DNA of 64,000 bases. Origin: Cladobotryum mycophilum (lineage: Eukaryota > Ascomycota > Sordariomycetes > Hypocreales > Hypocreaceae). The notes beneath the pieces are model-generated. The model worked only from the letters and a program-made list of their open reading frames with translations. It did not search any database and was not told where the DNA came from. Position 1 is the first letter of the stretch, and each line of letters starts with the position of its first letter. The DNA lies in assembly GCA_036429605.1 (NCBI GenBank), contig JAVFKD010000002.1:620001-684000 (forward strand), written 5' to 3'. Shown in pieces: positions 1-12,900 of this stretch. A program made the position numbers and the translations under genes.

Positions 1-1493
1 TCCCCCAGGTACTCCAGTAAACCGGCTGAACCTGATAGCGCCGCAAGGCGAAGTACTGCCCATTGTAGATCCAGCATGAGGTTCATCTTTATTGCATCAT
101 CGTGAGACATGGGGCCAATTTCAAAGACTTGGCCTGTCAAGACCTCTCGGTTCGAGCCAAACCTAGCGATCCCCATACCATCTGCGATCTTGGCGGATGA
201 GAACGCAAGCATATCTTGAATCTCTATCAGATCAACTTCAGTTTCTTTTTCGGGTCCAGATTATTCTTAGATAACCAGTAGAACTGAACTCGTACCATGG
301 ACTCAGTAATATTGATTGCATGAATCTCAAGGCACTTGAGGCCAATTTTGCCTCGACCCCACCAAGAATGGAGTTTTTCATTCAATGAGATCATATTCCA
401 TTGTTTATCGGACCGACCCAGGCCAGTCGCCAGCTTCTTGAATTCAGTCGTGAAAGCTTTACCAAGCAAAGTTTCAACATGAATCATATTGGTATTCATC
501 GCCCTGACCTTGCTTAGTGAATCGTTGACTGCAAAAGGTATAATATGGCAGACTTCCGGGTCTGCTGTCTTGGTAAGAACGCATAAAAACTTGTCTCTCT
601 TGAGGCACTATAAAAAAGTTAGAATAGGTTTATTAATAGAAACCACGGTTGCTTACGGCTTTCTTCTCACCGTTGTCACGCTGTACTTTGCCATTTTTAA
701 ACCTCGGTTGCTTTGGTTCAAATGAAGGGTCTTCGTCGTCCTCTGATCGTTTGTTGTCTGCTGAATCATCTTTACTACCCTTTCTCTCCTCCTTATCTGG
801 CACTTTTTGATGTCTGAAGCTACTCTTCTTATCGGACACGCTCTTCTTGCGCTTGCTAGCTCTCTCTGATGTGGTGTTATGGCGGCTTGATGTTTTGGCT
901 GAACCCCATTGTGAGCCCGGTAATCGACCGGACATGACTGAATTAATTGGCATGGTAAGCAAATGGGGAAAGAAAAAGAAGAAGTAGAAGAAGAAAGTTG
1001 ATAGTTAGAACTTACAGAGAAGTAGGAATGTCTCGGTGTTACTTAGTATATAGTCTATATCAATGGTTGCATAGTCTTCGGATGCAAACAATCGGAGTTG
1101 TTCTATGGGTACCAGCAGGAGAAAAGATTGCTGGAGAAAGCTAAAGCCAAAATCATCTTGAAAGAGGTCAGTAGCCAACTTTGATCTGATCTTCACCAAG
1201 AGCTGATGCTGTTCCCTTGCTTTGTCGCAAGGCAAGAGTTCGTTGTTGGTTTGAACGACACAAGGGTCTTCGTCCAGGTATCGCTCAAGAATCGAAACAT
1301 CTGGCTCGAGGGTTGATTGTCTGTCAACAAATTTATCCACCTTTTGATGGAGTCGTTCGCGCCGCTGCGAAGACACCATACTGAATATGAGGGCTTTGGT
1401 GACGAGTTGGGATAATGTCGAATGAAAAGTCACAAGATCAAAAATGCTCGCGCCAAACGAAACGAGCCTTGCAACTGAAGCGTGCTTAGTCAT
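1..1493 (-). CDS. HNH nuclease-domain protein, 3' end beyond window edge
   Basis: Partial gene, exons 1493-1016, 937-657 and 608-<1, with two GT-AG introns (78 and 48 nt) whose phases fit exactly. Residues about 1-159 are a helical N-terminal region; 160-253 are lysine/serine-rich and probably disordered. Exon 3 opens with the pattern of fungal HNH_2 proteins: RDKFLCVLTKT (257-267), then DPEVCHIIPFA with the His at about 274, then a helical stretch and SWWGRGKIGLKCLEIHAI. The reading continues openly to base 1 (GIARFGSNREVLTGQVFEIG), so the C-terminus lies outside. The family is common in filamentous fungi and usually of unknown substrate; nuclease activity is inferred from the motif, not shown. 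The ATG at 1493 is the first in frame. Alternative: a catalytically dead HNH-like scaffold. Confidence 0.75.
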
Positions 1494-2047
1494 GAATCAT
1501 TATGAGTGCTTATGACGTCATGTGACAATGCAAACTTTATCCCTTCAAACTTTTCATGAGGTACACACTCCACCGCCTTTGCCGATTATCGCCTTAGTCG
1601 CACGAAGGATCCAAAGTAACAACTGTACTAATCGGAGTGCATTCTACAGAGCCATATCTATTGATAACCTGACCTGCCAGAGACGCATCCTCGGGCAGCG
1701 CGCTGCTTGACCGGTAAGTACCAGGGTACGGAGTAGTCAGACTCAGTAAGTTGAACCAAGCCACACTAAAAGCATAGGACGTAAAATCGAGAACCCGAGA
1801 CTTGTTTGTAAAGGCAAAGTGTTATTTCTGGTAGAATAGTGCGCTGTTTAAGTTGAGATAGGCGATTCGAATGCCTTTAGGTTATGAGAACCGGATGACG
1901 GCAGACGAAAAAGGAATAGCAAAGTGCTAAAAGGATCTGAGTAAAAGAGATTACGATGCATGATTCTGTTGTACAAAGATGCTATCTACTCCTCATGACG
2001 AACAGCCATATGACGCCCGGGGCAGCCCCAGCCAACTACCGCGCACT
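1494..2047. other. Intergenic, no gene seen
   Basis: About 550 nt between the divergent start of the HNH gene and the 3' end of the amidase gene. Only short ORFs in conflicting frames; it should hold the HNH gene promoter, but I see no clear TATA element. Confidence 0.5.
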
Positions 2048-3953
2048 TTACAGAGGAACAGCAATATTCCTCTGCAAATATCCACGCCAAGTTGGGAGGC
2101 TTCGCTTATACAGAGTGTTGGACTTGTGCTGGAGATCCTCAATGGCACTCGCCCATTTCACCAGCTCAGCTTCACCAAACGCTGTCTGCAAAATGGCCAG
2201 ACCAAAAGGCATGCCGGAATCCGAGTTGACACCGGCTGGGATGGTAATGGCGGGGTAGCCGGCCTGTGCGGGAATCTGGATGCTCTGTGCAACCTCCGGA
2301 GGGATCAAGAGACCGGATAGCTTCTTGCCTTTGTAGTTTAGAGCGTCATTGATGCCTTGGCGACTGGAGGATTGGCAAAAGCTCAGCGCCTGCCAGTACG
2401 TCTCATCCTGAATACCCTTGGTGGCAACTGAAGCAAGGAATATGTCCTGACCAGAGAAGAACGCTGGATTACCCCGCGGCCATGCGTAGCCACCTTCACT
2501 ACCATCGTTGTCAATGTTATACTGGACAATATCCTCTAGCGAGCGCATATTAGTGTTACCCAGGGTAGATAGGTACGTCTTGATGTTGTTGTAAAAGTCA
2601 ACCTTGATGTAGGTGTACTCGGACTCGTTGGGGTAGCCACGGGCGCTGCCATAGTCCCAGTTCCAACCATCGGGACTGACAAGGGTCTGATAGTCTGTGA
2701 TCTCGGTGTTGTTGATGATCGTTGCGCCGGCAGATTCAATAAGGTGAATTAGGTCTGTCAGCATGCGTTGCTGCTCTGCAGGGGCATGGACCCAGAAGCT
2801 CTGCCAGGGTAGCCCAAATGTCGCACCCTTGAGCGCGTCTTTGGTCGCCAAGAACTGAGCGTAGCCACCCTTTGGTGTTTTGCCTTGCTGGGTTAATGTG
2901 TAGTTATCGTTGCTGTCGATGCCGTAAATAGCATCCAGAGCATATACAGCGTCGCGGACGGTGCGGCCAAAGGTGCCGATGCTGTCTTGATGCTCAGATT
3001 CGGGGATGACGCCAGCTCGGGACGTCAAACCGACGGTAGGCTTGATGCCAACAACTGAATTTCGGTGCGCTGGGTTGATGACTATAGAGTGACCGTTAGA
3101 GAAGATTCAATTGGTAAGCGTATTATTAGGGGTCATGAATGAGGCGAGTTATGGAAAACTGCCCCTTGACTTGACTCACCACTGCCATCCGTTTCAGTGC
3201 CCAGGGCAAACGCAATCACATTGGCAGCCACAGCGACGCCACTACCAGAACTGCTACCGCCAGGATTGACAGTCAGGTTGTATGCGCTTCGGCATTGGCC
3301 GCCTCTTCCAGAATAACCTTCCGAGTAATTGCTACTTCGCGCATCGGCCCATTCACTCAGGGCAGCCTTTCCAAAGAGAACAGCTCCGGCCTCGCGAAGT
3401 CGAGCAACGACGTGGGAATCACGAGGTACAATACTGCCAAGAAGAGCCCAACTGCCGGCCGTCGTCTCCAGATTATCCTTGCTGCCAATATTGTCCTTGA
3501 CAATGAAAGGAATGCCGTGCAAGGGCCCGCGAAAATAGCCGGCCTGGCGTTCGGCATCTCTTCTCGCGGCAATGGCAAGGGCGTCTGGATTAACCTGGAT
3601 GATGGAACTAATGAGGCGCCAGGTTAACCAAAAAAAGGAACTCATAGTTTTTAGCGAGCTGAAAGTATATCGCCTTACTTGAGATACTGCTGGGTTTGAA
3701 AGGTCCTTGTCATGTAACAGCTGACGAGCTGGACTGATGTGAGCCGGCCACTCTTCATGGCCTCTTGCATCTGGTCAATCGTCGCTTCATGGAGGTTGAA
3801 GCCAAAGCAGTCGCCCATGGGGAAGAGATTATCCGACCCTGCATTCTCCTGCAAGGGGATCAGCGAAGGCGTGAGAGGAAATAGCCTATCAATCTCAATG
3901 AACGAAGTCCATGCAACGCCCGCGAGGGGGGTCAAGGCGTAAAAGGAGCGCAT
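2048..3953 (-). CDS. Amidase-signature family hydrolase, probably secreted
   Basis: Three exons (3953-3679, 3607-3180, 3081-2048), introns 71 and 98 nt, giving 578 residues with every junction in phase. The Ser-cisSer-Lys triad of amidase-signature enzymes is present: Lys129 in PFIVKDN, the cis-Ser within GGSSSGSG (208-215) and the nucleophile Ser234 in GTETDGS, which sits right at the second intron. The flanks HGIPF, VINPAHRNSVVGIKPTVGL and GVIPESEHQDS are also typical. I chose the ATG at 3953 because MRSFYALTPLAGVAW resembles a secretion signal; an upstream in-frame ATG at 4133 adds 60 residues with no such feature. The family hydrolyses carboxylic amides (acetamidase and glutamyl-amidotransferase A-like members); the substrate cannot be told from sequence. 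It appears intact. Confidence 0.9.
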
Positions 3954-4133
3954 GACGCGACACAAGTCAATAGACTGTGAGATGGGTGAAGCTACGTCTG
4001 TCTTATAAAACTGATTGGATACACCTTCATTCTTTGCATCTAAAGGGGGAAAATCAGCGAGGTTTTTGATGGTGCTGTGACGCGCCACTGACGAAGACGA
4101 ACTGGCAAACGAAGGACGATGGAAGGACTTCAA

Positions 4134-4907
4134 TGGTTCTCAGCAGCTGAGTGGCTTTGAGAGAGGACTCTTGGATCTAGCGCGGGTATGGAACGCTGTC
4201 ATCCGTCGCTTATGGCTTGCTTTAGTGCTTGGAGCTTCCTGCAGGGGCGGTCCCGTTCATGACCCAGAGTGTCGGCGCGGTCTCGCAACGGGTGGATGCA
4301 CAACCCTGAAGGGGACCACCCTGTTCCTGCAGGCTCTGTTGCAATCCGCTGGATGGCTCGCTAAATATGAGTGAGAGTTGACTGTAAGACACCTGTAGAC
4401 TAAGCCTCGTTGTTAGGAATACTAGACAGAGAATCCATGAGCAACAGTCAGAATAAAACTTGCCTGTCAAACTTTACCTCTTTCAAAATCTCTTCAACGA
4501 AATTAGCAATCATTCCGGCACCATTACCCATTTGTTCAGCTTCCCCGGCGCCAAGGGTGATCGACCATGAACTTCATGACTCGACCACGTGGATTCACGG
4601 TTCCCGTCATTCCCAACACAGACGAACGCTGGTGGGGCTCGACTGAGGGGCCGTGAAGATCAGGAGGAGGGACTTTTTCTTTCTCAACGGGAACAGCTTT
4701 GCGATCCGAGCTTTCTGTGATGTTGGATGAAGGAAAGTGGTTTGCGCTGTTCATGTCTAACCTGCAATCACAAGTATTGAATAACTTACAGGAGTCAAGT
4801 AGGTCGAACCAAGTTTATTGTACTAATCATAGACTGTATCCAGGGTATCCCTGTCTCTATCCATCAATCTATGTGTAGAGCACGGTAAAAGAAATGGAAT
4901 CAATAAA
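4134..4907. other. Intergenic, no gene seen
   Basis: Lies between the amidase 5' end and the 3' end of the membrane-protein gene. Short overlapping ORFs on both strands show no coherent protein features. Confidence 0.45.
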
Positions 4908-6233
4908 TCATCTGCTCTCTACACTCGCCGGTGCATCCGTCTCAACTCGAAAATCCATCCTCACGTAGATCCCGTCTGTGCTATCGTTGGTATGCTGGTT
5001 CTCTGAACTGGCAGTAGCTTCTGCTCCGAATCTGACCGTGTTGTCATCCCGGCTCGCCAAGGTGCTGTGCCGGGTATGAGAGCTGAAGTTCAGGGTACTG
5101 AGAGGAGTCCCGCGGGACCGGAGACTGGTGGATTTTCGTTCGTATTTGGGAAGGTTTTCTGCCTGGCTTTCGTGTTTCCCAAATACCAATGCGTCCACCA
5201 GGGGTTTGACGCCAGGCACAGACAGGGCGATCAGGGTGGCACCGATTTCTGAGACTTCGACGCCCAGCATTGGATTGTACCACCAGGATTCGTCTGGCAG
5301 CTGCCAGCCACTTGGAATAACAAAGACAAGTCGAGTAAGGGAGATGGCAACAACCCTGGAAATAAATTAGAAAAAACTGTCCCAGAGGAGATGAAAAAGT
5401 ACGTGATTACTTACACTATGCCCGGCAAAAGGATGCAGGCCAACTGCACCTTACGTTTACGTGGCATTTCCAGCATTTTCAACATGGCGATCGGGATTCC
5501 AAAGAGAAGGAAATCGCACACCAGGGAAACAGAAGAGTTCACGCTGTACACAACACTCCATTCCAAACATTTGTATTTGTCCGCCAGTGGTTCCCAGCCG
5601 TATGGCCAGTACATCGTCACGGGCTTGCAGTGGAAGATGAGAACCAACATCTGCGGCAGGTAGCCTGCTATCAGGATGCCAAAGACGAACTTTATGGCGA
5701 GTCGGAACTTGTCGTGTGTTCCACATATTCTGTGATAAAGCGCTAGACCCGACATTCGGCACAGTAGAAGGGCTGTAGTGTAGAGAAGGTGAGCGATAAA
5801 GTCGAGAACCTGTGTCTTGAGTACCGTAGGGACAGTCAAGACCCATCGTATGAAAGGGAAATGCCGGCCTGATCCTAAACGGATGATCTCAATGCTCAAC
5901 CCAGCAAAGCCAATTAGGCATATCTTAGCAAAACAGAAGATTGTTAGTATTGTGCGGTATGGAAGGATAGCAGAATAAGAATATGGGGGAGGGGGAGGTG
6001 GAGGGAGAGCCTACCAATGACAACAGAGCCAGTCCATCATCAAAGCCAATGTGTCGAACAATCAAGGCTCGTGATAGCAGCCGACTGATGACGATGATGA
6101 ATGTCAAAGCGGCAACAAAGACGATGGCAACAATGGATGATTCATCCCGACTTTCGCTCAGGTATTCTGCCGTGAACTCCTTGGGAACACGGCCCGCGGC
6201 GATGGCCTGGGCAACTCGGGGATCCACCATCAT
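4908..6233 (-). CDS. Rhodopsin-like seven-TM fungal membrane protein (SAT4/PTH11-like)
   Basis: Three exons (6233-6015, 5923-5415, 5355-4908) with introns of 91 and 59 nt; the first has an ACTAAC branch site before CTAAG. Product 391 residues. A short N-terminus is followed by several hydrophobic helices: IVAIVFVAALTFIIVISRLL, GLALLSLICLIGFAGL, a stretch around VLDFIAHLLYTTALLLCRM, FGILIAGYLPQMLVLIF and VVYSVNSSVSLVCDFLLFGI. The motif RHIGFDDGLALLSL (Asp-Asp after helix 2) and LYHRICGTHDKFR in the middle are typical of the Fung_rhodopsin/SAT4 family. The last 90 residues are a hydrophilic, Ser/Thr-rich cytoplasmic tail. Members are orphan receptors or membrane proteins of unknown ligand; no CFEM domain is present. 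It appears intact. Confidence 0.85.
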
Positions 6234-8746
6234 GATGATGTGGAACAGCTGTTTTTTTGTTCTGACGGCGATGATTCGTTTTAGAGTGTGGATTCAACTA
6301 CCGGACGGGCCGTATATCATAGTTTTAGAATGCCAGACTCTTGGGGAAATAAACGCCTCTCCCGAATGGAATGGCGATGGAGAATAAATGGGGAGCGGCA
6401 TGCTAAAGAGGATGATTCTCTGTCAACCACAAACCAAGCATCCCGCCCGCCGTAAAATCATGTCAACTATTTTTGCATCCATATCTTTCAGGCGTTGGGT
6501 CGGTTAGGACGCCACTCATCTGTTTCGCGATTCGTGTCTCCCATCCTAGCTATCCACCACATTCCGCGGTGCAGTCGTCGTCGTCGTCGTCGTCCCTTGC
6601 CAACTTAAAATGGAATGGGATCAAGGTTAGTAACCGAAGAGGCTTTCTTCTGTCCTCTCGGGACCATTTTCGGCAATGCTTGTGCGGGAGAAGCCGTTGG
6701 ACATCAGCTCATTGTCTCCTCCCTCCCCCCGATTCGGCTGGCTGAGTCTAAAACGGGCGCGAGTCAGTGGCTTTGAAACAAATGGAATTTGCCGAACTAG
6801 GGCTTTCTGGGAGGCTTCTAGGCTTCCAATTAGGGAGAACCTGGCTTCTATTGAAACCAAGTAGTGTGCTCCCTCTCATTACTTTTGCGGGCTGTCCAAC
6901 GACGCCACAAAGCCAGCCGTTTCTTACCGACGTTTTGAAGATTATATGGAAGAACATATTTGTTCTCCCGAGCAAAGTCGTAAAAGGGGCGCCAATGTCG
7001 TTGTTTCCTGCAAGTCATGAATGCCAATCAGGGTGAACAGGTCTCCATATGAAGTGGGCAGTGCATTGTCGATTGCAGGGTTGTCAGAGCTGGGCCATCG
7101 CGAAACTGGAGGGGCCGTCCGGGTTGAAGCATCTTTATCGCTAGCACAGTGATTTGTGGAGGCCATCATCGATGCGCACGGTGGTCTGATCGGCGTCTCA
7201 CGTAATAAAACACAGTGCTCGCAGTTCCTTTGCCTGAGGGGGCGGATGCTTGCATACATCGTGAGCAACAAACAACCCTACACTCTGAATGATCGCTGGA
7301 AGCGAATTTTTGAGGCTCTTTCACTTTACTTCCAAGTATCGTGGGGGATCTCTATGAAAGCAATGCGCTTCATCAGCCATAGCACATTGCCCTCTTTTTG
7401 TAACATTTTCAAACCTTTCGGAAATAACTGGCTCTTTCTATCAGCATCGAAGCAACCTCATACTCATGCTCCCGGTGGCCATTCCGAATAGCATCGTCGG
7501 GGAATGGGAGGGAATAGTCACAGTAGTCGCTGAAAGTGGTCAAACCACTCAGCAAGAAGTCAACGTAATCCACTAAACAGCATTGCGACGCATCAAATCG
7601 GGTTGCTCTTCAGTTCAGGCTCCCAGGCTCTCCCACCATACCGGTCAGCTTATCAGCATGGGTTCTAACGTCTTAAACGGCTTCATTTTGTCATCACGTA
7701 CTCTACAAGTCGTGCGACGGCTTTGCTATTCCGCAACACCCGCACTTGCGGCCTCCCATTGAACTGTGTAGTTCGCAAACGTCATCTTGTCCTAACCTAC
7801 ACCATCTGGATTGCGTGAAGTGATGATGACGAGGAATTTTGCTTGATCTGGGTCAGCGACAAGTAAGTCTAAATCCTTGAAATCTCATTCTTCTATTCTG
7901 CTGCCGTGTTGGGGTACATGCACATGACATCAACACGATTCGAGAAATGACTGAAGATCCACACTGACATGATTCTTATGGTCTCTAAAGGATGCCATTC
8001 CAAGAATATCGCCATGTGCTTTGATTTGTCCGACTTATTCACGCCTTAATCGATTATTTCACTCAGGCACCTGAATTGCGGGCAGTCGAATTCTGCAACC
8101 TCATCGTCTGGAAGCTTGGTAGCTCAAGGTCCTGGCTCTCGTTACCATCAGCCCAAAGACTACCTTTGTCACCTTCTTCATGCATTCATTCTCGAAGATT
8201 AGCAGGCATCCTCAAAATATGCTCAGAGACAGTAGACTTCTACATCAAAAATATTAGCCAGGATAGGGCTTCGCACGAAGAAGAGCTGGAATTGACGTTA
8301 CTTATGGTGCTTGTGGCCCCTCCTGCAATCATGCATCTCTGAGACGAATGTGAAGAATCTGATCTAGTAAGCTGGGAAATCGCACCGAGCTATTGCGGCA
8401 GCCCGTCATGGAGAGCTTCATGATAGCAAAGGCAGATGGTGAAGGCATCCTAGATGACATGTTCTTGGTTGAACATCCTCGTTTTAGTCTTCTTTGTGCA
8501 GTCAAACTTTACCATGCCTTTCCCGAGATTCTATTGTAGAAGGCAGATCAAGGGAGTTACAGCAGACTTTGATAGACAATTATTGGACATATTGTGATTG
8601 AGGAGGGACTGAAGTTTTTGGTTGATGCTGGCCCCATCTGAGTATGAAAAGTATCCTTGATCAAGGCGATGGGTTACGAACCAACTACAACTCTCCACTT
8701 GATTCATCCTTTTTGTACATCTCTTTATAACTGACCCTCCTTCGGT
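6234..8746. other. Long intergenic region, no convincing gene
   Basis: About 2.5 kb with only short ORFs in conflicting frames, none with a recognisable motif or spliceable partner. A (GTC)n microsatellite of about seven units lies near 6574-6595. It probably holds the promoter of the membrane-protein gene and otherwise unannotated or decayed sequence. Confidence 0.5.
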
Positions 8747-9750
8747 CTATTTGACAGTCTTCTCGCTCTTGGCATCCGATCGGCGCTTCTTGTCTCCATC
8801 GTGCATACCTTGCCGCCCCCTGGCACTCGCAAATATCGGGTCAATTTCTGGGCTCTCATCTCCCACAACGAATAACTGTCTCGTCTGAGCGCCATCAGTA
8901 TTACCTACGGCATATCCGCCGTCTGCCAGCGCATCCTTTAACGCATCCAGAAATTTGGGATTTGTCGCTTCTTCTCCCATAAGCATAACCTTCGTTAGCA
9001 CCACTGGAACACTTTTCACCAGCGTAGTCAGTCGCCCGCAAACATGTTTCCAGAACGCCTGCTCCGACTTGAAATTCCTCATTGCCATCAGCCCTGCCTC
9101 CAAATCTACAAACATCCGCATGACATCTTTTGGTACCACTCAAATGGAGCTTGCAATCTTGCCATTTCGGCATGTAGATCTCTCTCCGTGAAGCCCACGA
9201 GCAGCACCGTGTGTAGGCCCATTTTCTCTTCTTCTTCCCAGCACTCAAATAGATCCTTGTTGTTATCACAGACCCTCTCCGTGGGCGGCAAATATGGCGT
9301 GAGCCTCTGTCAGCTTGGATGGGTACATGCCCGCCTCGGCAGGTTGAGGGGCCAACCAGTGCTGAAGACCGATGTATTCAAGCGCATCGGATAGATCTTG
9401 TGTTACGAGACCGGGTATTGGCGGGTGTGACACGGCGGCATGTCCGAGAGAACTGATCAGCGCGGGTGTAGTGGCGTCGTGGAGAGAGGCGAACATGCCA
9501 GCAAGAATCCCGACATCCACTGTTGCAGGCCAGCCAAGCCTTTTATTGATTGAGTGATGCCATTTGTTCCAGCTGGTGAAGGGAGGCGCGGGGGAATTCG
9601 CGAACCATCTCATAAGCGCCCAAAGCCAATGCCCGGTGCATCATGAATTTCAGCGGGGAGGCAATCCTCGCATGTCGGAAAGGGACAGTCGTAAAAGGCA
9701 CTTGTGCCTCCAACTACGAGAAGACTGGATATCAGATGCTGCAGGCGCAT
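8747..9750 (-). pseudogene. Decayed secreted ASKHA/HSP70-like fungal protein
   Basis: Reading three frames in succession gives a coherent protein. It begins at ATG 9750 with a signal peptide (MRLQHLISSLLVVGGTSA) and a CPFPTCEDCLPAEI cysteine motif. The centre reads RLGWPATVDVGILAGMFASL and IPGLVTQDLSDALEYIGL, then CDNNKDLFECWEEEEKMGL. The end carries VVLTKVMLMGEEATNPKFLD and a DPIFASARGRQG tail. The last two resemble the C-terminal actin-like ATPase region of fungal HSP70-like hypothetical proteins. The frame breaks near 9608-9618, 9266-9274 and 9124-9132. None has a usable intron, and the breaks look like small losses (one base, two bases in a TG repeat, one base in an A run). A recent pseudogene or an assembly error would explain it equally well. 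Confidence 0.6.
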
Positions 9751-9996
9751 TGCGAGCTTGAGAATAGATATGAATTGATGCAAGCTACAGAGGGTTGGGA
9801 TGAGGGGGCACAGCGGGGTTATTATGCCTGACTGGGCTGTCCGTTGGTCAGAGTTGAGGATAAAACGTCACCAGACCGTGCCACGGTTGTTGCAAGTCTT
9901 CATAGTGCAAGTGTTATGAGTAGATATTTATCATACAGGTATCTAAGAACAGAAAATGGAAAGCCTCTATTAATACAAAAGCTCGCTCGCTTGTTC

Positions 9997-12900
9997 TTAC
10001 GCCAACTGACAGTTGAAACCACCTAATAATTCATCATCTCGTGAAGCCGTCCCACACACTCTCCAGTCTTTCGTCTTGAGCTCCTCATCTGTAATTCTCC
10101 GGTATTTAATCCATGTTGTATCTTCAACAGACATAGTATCAGGATGCCCCCACAAGTTGACCATACTCCATAGCATATCCGTCCATGTTTCTTCTTCCTC
10201 TTCCTCTTCCTCGCCCTCGAGTAGCTTCTCCAGCTCTGACATGTTCGGCGGAGAGACGTGGTATCGCAACAGCTGGCCAATATCCATGCAAAAGAGATCA
10301 TCTTCTGTGAGCGTATCGGACTGCAACTTGGCAAGATTGTCTGTTCCAATGATGATGGAGTCGTGTGGTGCGCCGTGTTTAAGCCAGATCTCAAGCATCT
10401 CGCAGCTCTGTCTAAAGAACACCCATTGATTGCCACTGTTCATATTTCTTTGAGCATCAGCGCGGTGCGCCGCCCAGACACGAAGCCAAAGCAGCCAGAT
10501 CTGTACCCTCTTGGAGTTCTCCTCGAAGAGCTTATCCAACATTGGGATTGATACGTTCACTACGCGTCCGTTGTGAGCAACCTTTACCTCTTCGGCGCCG
10601 TTTGCAAACTTCTTTACTGCCATTCGATAGTATACGTCTCCCAACAGTTTGTCGCTAAATGTCGGGAGTGTGTCACTGTATTTAATGTGCCCATTTCCCA
10701 ACAACCATTCCAGTAGAACCGGTGCGCGATCGTGGATAAGATGGATCGAGGACATGCAGAGCACTGCCAGTTGAGACCCCACTTCTCGTGGCATGCCTTC
10801 AATCCCGAAGCGCTCCAGTTCCTGTATCAGAGCACATCCGTTCCATGCGAGTGCCCAATTGAGGCTCCATCGTGGCTTTCCAAATAAGAAATGATACTCC
10901 ATATCGACGTTGGCAGCCCATTGTGAGCGCAAAAAATATGCTTCGCCCGAGTCATTCTCAAGATAGAATACCTTGAGGGCGTTGGCCAATCCCACAAAGT
11001 CCCCCATGGTCTGGAACCTGGATACCTGAAGACGATCCGACCCTTTGTCCCAGAAGCCAAAGTCAAGTAGATCCCTTTCAGGATGGCCACCGTCGTTATC
11101 GGGGGGCAGTCCAAACTTCATCTCAGCAGCAAAGATGCGCAAAATGAGATTGGACTTCATGTCCTTGGTGGACGTTATGTCGTCGTCATTGTCGTCCGGC
11201 CATGGAAGGGTGTAATCTCTGTGGTCTTTCTCTCCGCGCTCCGTGTTGATGATATCAATGATAAAGTCCTGAGCGGTTCGATGCATGAAAACAATAGAAG
11301 ACTCGAAGAACTGTCTGCTGGAAGCAGGGATGCTTCTGTTTCTCGTTTCGGGGTACGGTGTATGAACAACCTCCAAGAGGCCATGCGCCAGGGCGCCGAG
11401 CCGTCGGGAGGCTCTGTTTACACGATTTGCAATTTCCTCGGAGCTGTAAATACCATCCGGGTGGTTAAAGGGGAATTCTGGGTCTCTCAAATTTTCTAGC
11501 CAGGTACAGACCAATGTGTTGAGACGGAAATTGTGTGGCTTCAGAGCTGCCAGGCGCAATAGCATTGCTGCGTCACGCCTGTCTTCCATTTTGATGCGAT
11601 GCAACATATTGGTATAAATGTCGTTGATTTCGTCTGGCATCTTATCCACTCGATCAAGAAAGGTTCTCGGATCATGACCGTCAGCTTCGGCATTCCGAAG
11701 ACTAGATATGACGAGGGTGGCCCAAAGAAACACTCCATTCGCCTTTTCAGCTATTGATTGACTGAGAGAGACATAGTTGAAAGGTCTTCGTTCAGATTGT
11801 CGCTTAAAGTTGGTAATGGCCGAATGGAAAATATCCCTCCTGGTCAAAGGATGCAAACTCAATGATTTGTCAAACTGTTTCTCCAGGTTGCCAAGCGGTC
11901 GGGAAGAAAAGACAATCTTGGTGCTTGTGAAGGTTGATCGTGACCACTGTTGGAGTTTCTCCACCAAGTCCATGATGGCTCCATTGTTCTGGTGAGCCTC
12001 CTTCTTCAGCCGGAATTCGTCGAGTCCATCGATGAAGAAGCAGAAGCAGTACTTTTTCGTTGCCTGCGTTTCCGAAAGAAACAGGCTTTTGAACCCATTC
12101 TCAGGAGCCCTCTCGCCCATATCGGTTTCAGTCATGACTCCAACTTCGCGTGGTAGAATCTCTTCAAAGAGTTCTGGACAGGCAGATAGAATTTGATGCA
12201 GAAGGGTTCTGTATAATCCATCTTCCCAGGTGAGCTTTCCACCTTGGGTGATGGAGAAGAAGAACTTCCCAATGACCAGCGTTTTGTTCTCCTTGGCAGC
12301 CCAAGCCTCTAGGTCTTGTTTGACGAGTGAATGATCGGCGAGATACTTCATTAATGTAGACTTTCCGGATCCTGGTCGACCGAGGATGAGGAACGAGTTG
12401 GACGTCCCTTCGACCTTGTTTTGTAAGAAGCTCTGGAACTCGGTTGCGGCCTGTCCTCGAAGATTCTCTGCCTCCTCCTCACAACCCTTGTAAGCATCCT
12501 TTTCTTCTTGTCCTGCATCATCTGGACAGATTTGAGAGTAATTACCGCCATGCGTTATCCAGTCGTACGTTCCAGCGTCTGTGTCTGAGATCTTCTGTAC
12601 TCGTGCATCTTGAAGCGGGAATCGCAGTCGTTCGAGGATCACCTCGACCTTTCTTTCGGCGGTCCTCTCTTCCACCAGGCGCTGATCCAACTTTTGGTGA
12701 AACTGAGAAATAGAAAGAGAGTTGGACTCTATGTGCTTGCACAATTCGAATATCGAGTCTTCCAGCCTTTTTGCCCCGATATCATTCGCATCCTTTAGAT
12801 CAGAAAGCTGGACCTTGATATCTGAGCCAGATTGACTGACAATGATGTGTTAGTTTGAAGAGAATGATCGCCACGTCATGCAGACAAACGAACCAAATGA

